From the NCBI GenBank assembly GCA_030635565.1, contig DAOVYP010000045.1, positions 1-10,747 of the forward strand: a DNA stretch of 10,747 nucleotides. The letters are read 5' to 3'. This DNA is from Spirochaeta sp. Its GTDB lineage: Bacteria; Spirochaetota; Spirochaetia; DSM-2461. The position numbers were made by a program, and so were the translations under genes. Shown piece by piece: positions 5,367 to 10,747 of this stretch (position 1 is its first letter; each line of letters opens with the position of its first letter). The notes beneath the pieces are model-generated. The model did no database searches, was not told the origin of the DNA, and saw only the letters and a list, made by a program, of their open reading frames with translations.

Positions 5367-8060
5367 TTAGAAGGCGATGGACCGTGCGAATTCCACTGCC
5401 TCGTCAAGTTTCATGACGAGTCCGAGATCCCACTCCGGTTGGCAGGTTCGGCGAATCGCGATTTCATCCGTCTCGACCAGACCCGCTTTGTCAACACCAT
5501 ATGCATGCGCGGCACCCAGCATTCTCGTGCCCTCGGCCTGATTCCCCGCTTGAATCGCAATCAACCCGATTCTGTGAAGCATGATTGCCGTATCTGAACT
5601 GTCACCTGTCTTGAAAAACAGTCCGAGACTCTCTGTGGTACAAGCTGCCGATTCCTTCACCCTGTTTTGCCTCAACGCTACCCGACCGAGTCCCTCCAGG
5701 GCCCACGCACTCATCCATCTGTCCCGGAGCTGCGCAAAACGGACGATGGCCTCGTCGTAATGGCTTCGTGCCGACTCCAGTTGTCCCAGCTCCAGGTATG
5801 TATCGCCGAGACTATCAAATGTGTGAGCGATGCCCCACACATCTCCGGCTATGTTCAACAGGCTGAGGGCCTCGTCCAACTGTCCCAGGGGGGGCTCAGA
5901 ATCGAACTTACCTCCGGTAGTTCCGTAGGCTAAGAGGATAGAATGTCCGATGACCAGTGGATTTCCCGTCTTTCTGGCAATTGTGATGCTGTCCCGGCAT
6001 TGCGCCATCCCAAGGGCGAACTCCCCGAGCCACCGGCTTATGACGCCAGTGAGGCTCAAAGCCTCCGATTGATGCTCAAGATCGTCCAGGCGGCGGAATA
6101 AAATCAGGGAATCGCCAATTGCCAGGAGTGCTTCGTCCCACCGCCCGCATAGAAATGTCATGCTGCCGAGTGACAGAAGTGATCTGGCCTGCAACGCGGT
6201 GTCATAATCGTTACCGTCCCAATCCACTGTTCTATATGCCGTTTCGATTATTCGGAGGATCTCACCAAACTCCGCGCGCCTTTGCCAATAGAACTGGAGC
6301 GATACCGCGACCCGTAAACATGCTTTTGAATCGCCTCTCTCCAATAAAAGCTTCATAACATGGTAGAGATTGTCCCGTTCCAGTTCGAGACGATCGTACC
6401 ACTGAGTCTGTTCGAGTCCCCTGAGCTCGGGTTCATCAGCCTCCGCAAACTCCGAATAATAGGTTGTCAGCCTCTCCCGCAAGTACGGATCGTCCGAACT
6501 TTGTTCCAGACGCATTCGAGCGTACTCCTGGATGGTGGCCAGCAACACGAATCTTGATTCGCTGCCGGTATCAATTCTCCTGACAAGGTTCTTACGGACA
6601 AGTGCTTCCATGCAGGAGGGGATTGTCCCATGAGATTCGTGTACAAGTCGGCCGCATACACTCTCGGCAGCATGCAATGTACAGCCTCCGAAGAAGATCG
6701 ACATCTGAACAAACAGTAGCTTCTCAGGCTCGATAAGCAGATTGAAACTCCAGTCCAGGGTGTTGTGCAAAGACCGTTGACGAGGGGGAAGATCCCGAGT
6801 GCGATTGTCCGCCAGCTCCATGGTGTCGGTCAGCTGTGCAAGCAGTTCTGCGGTTGAGAACAGCCGCAGGCAGCGGGTCGCCAACTCAATTGCCAGGGGA
6901 AGACCGTCCATAGCATTACAGATTGACGTAATCACCCGCCTGTTGGATTCGGTCAGCTGAAAACCCGGACGAGCATCCCGGCCCCGCTCAACAAACAAGC
7001 GAACCGACGGGACCTGAGCCAATTCGTCCATTGTTGTCTCATCACCGTCGGCACCCGGTATTCTTAAAGGTGAAACCGGGTACTCCCGCTCGGTGCTCAG
7101 ACAAAGCGGTTCCCGACTTGTAACAAGGAACCGAAGTTCCGGACAGCTTGATTCGAGAAACCCACATGAATGAGCAGCGAAAAGGACCTGCTCAAGGTTG
7201 TCCAGAATCAGGAGCAATTGCCTCGACCCGAGATACCCGGCTATCAGCTGAACCTGATTCTCGGTTGTATCACACGATCGTGTTTCCAGTCTGAGGGATT
7301 CGAATATTTTGGGAACAACTCTCTCATGATCATTCAGCGTGGAGAGGTCGACAAAGATAATACCGCCGGGAAACAGGTTCGATGCCCTTGCGCCAACTTC
7401 CAGTGCCAGCCTGGTTTTTCCTGTACCTGCAGGGCCCGTCAAGGTAAGAATACGTGTTTCTTTTTCTTTCAACTTTTTGAGTATCTCATCAACTTCAGTC
7501 AGTCGTCCTATCAAGCGGTTTGTGGGTGCGGCGACAGTCGAGAGCGGTCCCGCGTCGAAACCCGCGATATCTTTATGTATCAGTCCGCTTGAGCCTCGGG
7601 CAATCTCTTCCGCGAGACGACAGGTAAGAAGCTCCGGTTCACAACCCAGCTCACTGGAGAGTACCGATTTACATGCCTTGTATTGTTCCAGGGCGGCTCC
7701 TCGACGACCCATACGGGAAAGCAGTCTCATGAGCCGCCGATGATTCGACTCGTCAGTCGCATCCAGACTCAGTAGATCCCGGACCCATCTGACTGCATCC
7801 CCGGGCCGGCCCGAGTCCTCATCAAGCGCCGCAAGTCGATCCAGGACATCAGCATACTCAGACTCCAGGGTCTCCCGCTGTTCGCTTTGCCAGTCCTCAA
7901 AGAGAACACTCCTGCGCAGGTAGTAACCTTCCAGAAACGCACCGCGATATAACTCGACTGCGTGAATGAGAAGATCTTTTTCGTCCTGTCGATGTCCGTT
8001 GGTCAACGAACGGAACTCGACAACATCAATCCACAGGTTGGAGTGGGATTCGAGGTACAC
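5367..8060 (-). CDS. SARP/AfsR-like regulator, downstream portion: BTAD, NB-ARC ATPase and TPR domains
   Basis: An 897-residue frame from GTG 8060, almost certainly the body of a longer regulator whose first 85 codons lie at 8315-8061. Residues about 28-155 form the helical bacterial transcriptional activator domain (FEDWQSEQRETLE, then DE.NHRRLMRLLSRMGRRGAALEQY). Residues about 180-420 form an NB-ARC/STAND ATPase with Walker A GPAGTGKT (209-216), Walker B LLLILDNLE (282-290), TSREPL (314-319) and GLPLAIELA (386-394). A winged-helix linker follows, then roughly 560-850 holds TPR-like helical repeats (for example HTFDSLGDTYLELGQLESARSHYDEAI). Such proteins sense a ligand or partner through TPR/ATPase and activate nearby promoters through an N-terminal winged helix. 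In this frame alone that DNA-binding domain is missing, because a TGA at 8091-8093 cuts it off. GTG 8060 has only a weak CAGGG upstream, so restart would give a protein without DNA binding. More likely it is a recent pseudogene or a sequence error. Confidence 0.8.
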   Translation of the reverse strand: MYLESHSNLWIDVVEFRSLTNGHRQDEKDLLIHAVELYRGAFLEGYYLRRSVLFEDWQSEQRETLESEYADVLDRLAALDEDSGRPGDAVRWVRDLLSLDATDESNHRRLMRLLSRMGRRGAALEQYKACKSVLSSELGCEPELLTCRLAEEIARGSSGLIHKDIAGFDAGPLSTVAAPTNRLIGRLTEVDEILKKLKEKETRILTLTGPAGTGKTRLALEVGARASNLFPGGIIFVDLSTLNDHERVVPKIFESLRLETRSCDTTENQVQLIAGYLGSRQLLLILDNLEQVLFAAHSCGFLESSCPELRFLVTSREPLCLSTEREYPVSPLRIPGADGDETTMDELAQVPSVRLFVERGRDARPGFQLTESNRRVITSICNAMDGLPLAIELATRCLRLFSTAELLAQLTDTMELADNRTRDLPPRQRSLHNTLDWSFNLLIEPEKLLFVQMSIFFGGCTLHAAESVCGRLVHESHGTIPSCMEALVRKNLVRRIDTGSESRFVLLATIQEYARMRLEQSSDDPYLRERLTTYYSEFAEADEPELRGLEQTQWYDRLELERDNLYHVMKLLLERGDSKACLRVAVSLQFYWQRRAEFGEILRIIETAYRTVDWDGNDYDTALQARSLLSLGSMTFLCGRWDEALLAIGDSLILFRRLDDLEHQSEALSLTGVISRWLGEFALGMAQCRDSITIARKTGNPLVIGHSILLAYGTTGGKFDSEPPLGQLDEALSLLNIAGDVWGIAHTFDSLGDTYLELGQLESARSHYDEAIVRFAQLRDRWMSAWALEGLGRVALRQNRVKESAACTTESLGLFFKTGDSSDTAIMLHRIGLIAIQAGNQAEGTRMLGAAHAYGVDKAGLVETDEIAIRRTCQPEWDLGLVMKLDEAVEFARSIAF

Positions 8061-8090
8061 AACAGCCCTGGTTGTGTGTAACAGGGTGTT

Positions 8091-8315
8091 TCAAATCAAC
8101 TGCCGCAGGAAGGTAAGCGTTTGGCGGAAGTCGGACATGGCATGATTCCGTGTCTGGGTGGGGTACAGCAGATCTGTGAGGACGGCCCGGCTGTGTTCAC
8201 CGGGCATCATCGCGAGATAGATAAGCAGAGCGAATGTCTTCCGTCTTCCCACATGAATCGGCTTCCCTTTCATGCTCAGGCGGGGAGGACCGAAAAGGCA
8301 CAATTCCAATCTCAC
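8091..8315 (-). pseudogene. N-terminal winged-helix fragment of the SARP/AfsR-like regulator, ended by an in-frame TGA
   Basis: GTG 8315 (an in-frame TGA lies two codons upstream, so this GTG or the TTG at 8309 must be the start) encodes 74 residues ending at TGA 8091-8093. The sequence is the OmpR/PhoB-type winged helix of SARP regulators: LFGPPRLSMKGKPI, then GRRKTFALLIYLAMMPGEHSR, then LTDLLYP and DFRQTLTFLRQLI. After the stop the same frame continues with NTLLHTTRAVVYLESHSNLWIDVVEF, the expected continuation of the domain into the activator domain. The 897-residue frame downstream is therefore the same gene, 982 residues in all with the stop as codon 75. At this position relatives usually have Gly (typically 'LIG..LL.TTR'), and a GGA codon becomes TGA by one base change. 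No ribosome-binding site stands out before the GTG. Confidence 0.78.
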
Positions 8316-8410
8316 GGGTCACTGTCCCGAATTGAGACATTCATATCTGATATAAACTTTCTACTACCATTATGGGGTTCCCGATTGATAAAAAAAAGTG
8401 TATTCACTCA

Positions 8411-8454
8411 TCCTGCCGCTTTTCTGCAACGATTCTGCAACGGTTTTCCGACAG
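8411..8454. repeat. Direct repeats with 11-bp period between the divergent SARP and SnoaL-like genes
   Basis: Two near-identical 11-base units, TTCTGCAACGA (8422-8432) and TTCTGCAACGG (8433-8443), lie head to tail. A degenerate copy precedes them (TCCTGCCGCTT, 8411-8421, 6 of 11 matching) and another follows (TTTTCCGACAG, 8444-8454, 7 of 11). SARP regulators are known to bind direct repeats spaced by one helical turn (11 or 22 bp) next to the -10 box. A CAGAAT -10-like hexamer starts at 8452, nine bases past the end of the shared TTCTGCAACG core. This is a plausible operator for the adjacent regulator, inferred only from spacing and location. Confidence 0.45.
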
Positions 8455-8476
8455 AATCAGGTACAAAATCTGATTC
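8454..8476. promoter_or_regulatory. Perfect 7-bp inverted repeat abutting the Shine-Dalgarno of the SnoaL-like gene
   Basis: GAATCAG (8454-8460) and CTGATTC (8470-8476) are perfect inverted copies separated by nine AT-rich bases. The right arm ends exactly where the AGGAGG begins at 8477. In the transcript it would form a small hairpin next to the ribosome-binding site; in DNA it could be a dimeric operator. It follows the 11-bp direct repeats immediately. Confidence 0.4.
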
Positions 8477-8482
8477 AGGAGG
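8477..8482 (+). promoter_or_regulatory. Perfect Shine-Dalgarno fixing the start of the SnoaL-like lipoprotein at 8490
   Basis: AGGAGG lies 7 bases before ATG 8490. It settles the start, because the same frame is open back to 8121, into the opposite-strand SARP gene. Only the 8490 start gives a signal peptide at the N-terminus. Confidence 0.85.
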
Positions 8483-8489
8483 ACGGGCA

Positions 8490-8966
8490 ATGAAGAAATT
8501 GCTTTGGATGACGGCAGTCATGGTATTCATACTGTTTGTTGGGGTTGGATGTACCACAACCGATAACAAAGAGGTGATGCACTCATTCCTTGATTTATTT
8601 GTATCGGGCCAGTGGGATCGATTCGAAGAGGTTATCGCTGCTGATTGTGTACTTCACTATCCCGGTGGTGTCGATGTAAATGGTCTGAACGCGATAACAG
8701 AAGGTTGGGGCCCGCAGTTTGCAATCCTCACGGACCTCCAGGTTACCACACTGGCTGAAATTGCCGAAGGCGACAGACTTATGGAATTCCTCGTGTTTGA
8801 AGCCGTATACGAAGGCGAGTTCATGGGGAAACAGATCTCGGGGGTGCCCATCAAGTTCAACCAGGTCGAGATGGTGCGAATCGATGACGGCAGGATCGTC
8901 GAGTGGTGGGTCGAACAGGATCAGCTCTGGAAAGCTCAGCAGTTGGGAATGGAACTGGTCTGGTAG
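8490..8966 (+). CDS. SnoaL-like (ester cyclase/NTF2-fold) domain lipoprotein
   Basis: 158 residues. Residues 1-20 form a lipoprotein-type signal peptide: KK, a hydrophobic stretch WMTAVMVFILFVGVG, then Cys21. The residues before Cys (GVG) depart from the strict L-A-G lipobox, a looseness known in spirochaetes. The rest resembles the SnoaL/NTF2 fold: an N-terminal helix with FLDLFVSGQWDRFEEVIAAD, then C.LHYPGG, LNAITEGWGPQFAILTDLQV, and a final strand IDDGRIVEWWVEQD followed by LWKAQQLGM. In secreted or cytoplasmic relatives this fold covers polyketide cyclases and many uncharacterised proteins, so the activity is unknown. The lipid anchor would place it at the cell envelope. It is transcribed away from the SARP-type gene, and the shared intergenic region has an 11-bp repeat array and an inverted repeat, so it is the natural candidate target of that regulator. 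It ends 12 bases from the convergent DUF2059 gene. Confidence 0.75.
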   Translation: MKKLLWMTAVMVFILFVGVGCTTTDNKEVMHSFLDLFVSGQWDRFEEVIAADCVLHYPGGVDVNGLNAITEGWGPQFAILTDLQVTTLAEIAEGDRLMEFLVFEAVYEGEFMGKQISGVPIKFNQVEMVRIDDGRIVEWWVEQDQLWKAQQLGMELVW

Positions 8967-8978
8967 TCGTTCCGGGGA

Positions 8979-9419
8979 TCAGCTGTCTACATATCCGTCA
9001 TCTACGAGTTTGTGGTATATCTTCCGGCCGAGCTCAGCTCCCCATACCTCACCGGCCGCCATAGACTCGGAAGTGATCGAGGGCATCGAGAATATGAATT
9101 TCTGCCCGGTCGGGGTGTTGTAGAATGCGATGACATCCTTGATTTCCTCATGGGTGAAATGCCTGTCGTAAATGGGAACAATGATGTCGATAAGACTTTC
9201 GGCGGAAACTACCTGTCGAATTTCTTCAAAGAACTCCAACGGAATCTCAGGAAGCAGTTCGGTATAGGATGCCAATATGTAGTCCATCATTTGTATTCCC
9301 AGATCCGCAGATCCGGTCATTACCAGCAATTTACGAATATCGTCTTCCTTGGACTGTGCGGATAAAGTATTTCCGGCAACGAGTACCAGAATGAGTGCGA
9401 TCAGTATGCGGTTATTCAT
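8979..9419 (-). CDS. Secreted DUF2059 domain protein
   Basis: 146 residues from ATG 9419. An alternative ATG eight codons earlier (9443) has no ribosome-binding site and would put MSYAKLGT in front of the signal peptide, so I prefer 9419. Residues 1-21 form a Sec signal peptide (MNNR, a hydrophobic run LIALILVLVA, then LSA before Gln22 as the likely cleavage site). The C-terminal half carries the DUF2059 signature: FTHEEIKDVIAFYNTPTGQKF followed by MPSITSESM. The family is widespread in Gram-negative bacteria, helical, exported, and of unknown function. It lies 87 bases downstream of the LuxR-type regulator on the same strand and is convergent with the SnoaL-like lipoprotein, so co-transcription with the regulator is possible. 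Confidence 0.8.
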   Translation of the reverse strand: MNNRILIALILVLVAGNTLSAQSKEDDIRKLLVMTGSADLGIQMMDYILASYTELLPEIPLEFFEEIRQVVSAESLIDIIVPIYDRHFTHEEIKDVIAFYNTPTGQKFIFSMPSITSESMAAGEVWGAELGRKIYHKLVDDGYVDS

Positions 9420-9506
9420 GGTTCCAAGCTTAGCATAGCTCATGGAAATAAATAAATAGAGTCTTGATGGCTGTATAAAGGGTCCGGGACTTGGGTTAGA
9501 TGATGA

Positions 9507-10415
9507 CTAAGCGCTATCCGCGCTGTTGACGATGGAATTCAACAGTTCGATTCGATTACGGGCGCCGATTTTCTGGTAAATATGATAGATGTGATTCTTC
9601 ACAGTACTCGTGGAGATAAAGAGCCGGGACGCGATTTCTTCATTGGAGTATCCTCTGCTTATATAGAGGATGATCTCGCACTCCCTTGGGGTTATATCGA
9701 ACATTGATATGGCATCGGAGTCGAGTTCATTGGCAACTTTCTTCGCGTTCCTGATAAGGCTACGACTACTCAGGATCAATGTTGCCCCATTCACCAGGAA
9801 CAGGAAAATCAATAGCAGGTACGGGGGAAACGAGTCTCCGAAGGGATTCGTCGACCGGTTCCACAGGTAGAGTCGAAGTATTTCGAGGGGTATCGTCGCG
9901 ATACAGGCTATCGCGATCAGACACGCAAATCGACGGATTCTTTGATCCAGGATCTGATTTCTTCTGACGAGAACAAAAATTCCGGCAAACCATGCAGCGG
10001 CTGCTCCGATGATACCGGAAATCACGATGACTACGGGAAATCTGAGATACATGCCATACACCATGAAAAAGACCGCAGCAAGGGAAACGGCCAGAATTGA
10101 CGGTCTGCTGTGCAAATAGGAATCTTGGGTCGTTAATTCCACGGCCAGATTGGGTATGCCGAATGTTATGACACCAGTCCCGATTATTGAGAGGACCATA
10201 TACCCATACAGATTGCCGTCACCAAGAAATCTGATGGCGGGAACAATCCTGAATACTTCAGCAATTAAGAGTAGCATTCCTCCGACAACGGCAATCAGAT
10301 ATGCCATTACGATCCTGGAGTGAAACCTGAGGAATGCATGGAGCAGGAGAGTGGCGACTCCCGCCCCGAACAAGCAGGTCAGAAAAGCTCCCGTTATCCA
10401 ATAACGCTCCATCAT
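9507..10415 (-). CDS. Membrane-bound LuxR-type transcriptional regulator with seven predicted TM helices
   Basis: 302 residues. Hydrophobic segments at about 7-27, 35-60, 70-92, 106-124, 127-150, 162-186 and 198-216 predict seven transmembrane helices. A short linker (217-238) leads to a C-terminal LuxR/GerE helix-turn-helix (240-297). Its hallmarks are ITPRE (241-245), YSNEEIASRLFIS (256-268), STVKNHIYHIYQKIGARNR (270-288) and a final LLNSIV. The likely role is a one-component regulator that senses a membrane or periplasmic cue and binds DNA at the inner face of the membrane; no ligand can be named. ATG 10415 is adjacent to a second ATG at 10412, and neither has a clear Shine-Dalgarno. It diverges from a lipoprotein gene at 10572, with 156 bases between them, and that gene or the regulator itself are natural targets. 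Confidence 0.85.
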   Translation of the reverse strand: MMERYWITGAFLTCLFGAGVATLLLHAFLRFHSRIVMAYLIAVVGGMLLLIAEVFRIVPAIRFLGDGNLYGYMVLSIIGTGVITFGIPNLAVELTTQDSYLHSRPSILAVSLAAVFFMVYGMYLRFPVVIVISGIIGAAAAWFAGIFVLVRRNQILDQRIRRFACLIAIACIATIPLEILRLYLWNRSTNPFGDSFPPYLLLIFLFLVNGATLILSSRSLIRNAKKVANELDSDAISMFDITPRECEIILYISRGYSNEEIASRLFISTSTVKNHIYHIYQKIGARNRIELLNSIVNSADSA

Positions 10416-10503
10416 TACATTAATTCTATACCAATTCCCATGAGTTATGAAGGTTAGTTAAGATTTCGATTCATAAGTTGTGGAAGCCGGATTCATGTGG
10501 ATG

Positions 10504-10509
10504 TATAAT
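10504..10509 (+). promoter_or_regulatory. Consensus -10 box (TATAAT) for the rightward lipoprotein gene
   Basis: TATAAT matches the sigma-70 -10 consensus exactly and lies 62 bases before ATG 10572. The -35 is weak: TTGTGG at 10478-10483 gives a 20-base spacer, longer than the usual 17, so activation by a regulator is plausible. Confidence 0.5.
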
Positions 10510-10528
10510 AAACCTCTAATTAACACCA

Positions 10529-10550
10529 ATTATCATCCGCGATGATCAAT
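10529..10550. promoter_or_regulatory. Inverted repeat in the 5' leader of the rightward lipoprotein gene
   Basis: ATCATC (10532-10537), a three-base CGC spacer, and GATGAT (10541-10546) form a perfect 6-bp inverted repeat. ATT (10529-10531) and AAT (10548-10550) extend it with one bulged C. It lies between the -10 box and the ribosome-binding site. It could be an operator for the divergent LuxR-type regulator or an RNA hairpin. Confidence 0.35.
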
Positions 10551-10571
10551 CTGCTTCTAAAGGGGTTCCTT

Positions 10572-10747
10572 ATGAAACGTTTGAGAGTACCGGCACTAAT
10601 CGCTGTATCAGCCGCAGCTATTTTCATAATTGTTGGCTGCAAGATGATATGGCGGCCGCCGATTCACAATGAATATGCGGTACAGGAAACAAGAGACCGA
10701 TACAAACTGGAAGCGGCAGGAGTGTTCAGGGGTACACCAGAGAGGGG
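10572..10747 (+). CDS. Lipoprotein, N-terminal fragment (3' end outside window)
   Basis: 58 codons are visible before the right edge. MKRLRVP, a hydrophobic stretch (ALIAVSAAAIFII) and the lipobox IVGC with Cys23 give a standard lipoprotein signal peptide. The mature part begins KMIWRPPIHNEYAV and then turns charged (QETRDRYKLEA). The ribosome-binding site is an AAAGGGG run shortly before the ATG. Nothing in the visible part identifies a family. It is divergent from the 7-TM LuxR-type regulator and preceded by a TATAAT box and an inverted repeat, so it may be under that regulator's control. Confidence 0.7.
   Translation, partial: MKRLRVPALIAVSAAAIFIIVGCKMIWRPPIHNEYAVQETRDRYKLEAAGVFRGTPER

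Noticed and set aside
5667..7743. Several plus-strand open frames (for example 5667-5933, 6119-6358, 7170-7592, 7339-7743) inside the SARP-type gene
   Set aside because: They lie antisense to conserved NB-ARC and TPR coding sequence, show no recognisable domains and have low-complexity or unlikely composition.
8091..8093. Selenocysteine or glycine recoding of TGA as the normal reading
   Set aside because: Several genes in the window end in TGA, so it is a working stop. The residue expected in the family appears to be Gly rather than Cys, and the genome does not look like a code-25 lineage.
8385..8406. TTGATA at 8385 as a -35 box for the SnoaL-like gene
   Set aside because: No acceptable -10 hexamer lies at 16-18 bases; the nearest AT-rich hexamer is only 10 bases away.
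8121..8489. N-terminal extension of the SnoaL-like gene, since its frame is open back to 8121
   Set aside because: The extension overlaps the opposite-strand SARP winged-helix region, gives no recognisable protein, and would bury the signal peptide. A perfect Shine-Dalgarno marks ATG 8490.
1..10747. CRISPR array, insertion sequence, prophage, toxin-antitoxin or tRNA
   Set aside because: I saw no regularly spaced long repeats, transposase or integrase motifs, paired small toxin-like genes, or cloverleaf with a CCA end on either strand.

Overview
The window looks like ordinary chromosomal sequence from a Gram-negative-type bacterium of moderate GC content. I would guess a free-living spirochaete (Spirochaetota), but this is low confidence. 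It rests on the loose lipoprotein signals, the 7-TM LuxR-type regulator, and the mix of a fatty-/keto-acid catabolic operon with an AfsR/SARP-type regulator. There is no rRNA, tRNA, CRISPR array, insertion sequence or phage gene. No gene-free stretch exceeds about 175 bases.

Region 1 (1-4265, + strand) is catabolic. It opens with the C-terminal part of an NMT1/THI5-type ABC-transporter substrate-binding protein. A tight four-gene operon follows: a carnitine-dehydrogenase-type 3-hydroxyacyl-CoA dehydrogenase family member, the A and B subunits of a glutaconate-type family I CoA-transferase, and a D-3-hydroxybutyrate dehydrogenase of the SDR family. Together they suggest uptake of a small organic substrate, oxidation of its 3-hydroxyl group, CoA exchange, and handling of acetoacetate/3-hydroxybutyrate. 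L-carnitine or a related 3-hydroxy acid is the best guess. The keto-acid cleavage enzyme such a route would need is not in the window. A possible 14-codon leader ORF with a perfect Shine-Dalgarno overlaps the start of the first operon gene.

Region 2 (4234-8315, - strand) holds a leaderless five-bladed beta-propeller protein of the glycoside-hydrolase-like type, overlapping the 3-hydroxybutyrate dehydrogenase gene tail-to-tail. It also holds a large SARP/BTAD-NB-ARC-TPR regulator. That regulator is interrupted: its N-terminal DNA-binding domain (8315-8094) is separated from the rest by one in-frame TGA (8091-8093). Conserved sequence continues in the same frame on both sides, so this looks like a single nonsense change or a sequencing error.

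Region 3 (8316-10747) contains a SnoaL-like lipoprotein gene divergent from the SARP gene, with 11-bp-period direct repeats and a hairpin in the shared intergenic space. It also contains a secreted DUF2059 protein, a 7-TM LuxR-type regulator, and the start of another lipoprotein gene running off the right edge behind a good -10 box.

I see no convincing undescribed multi-gene system. The items most worth a second look are the in-frame TGA in the SARP gene, the 11-bp repeats beside it, the leader ORF, and the unusual make-up of the catabolic operon.
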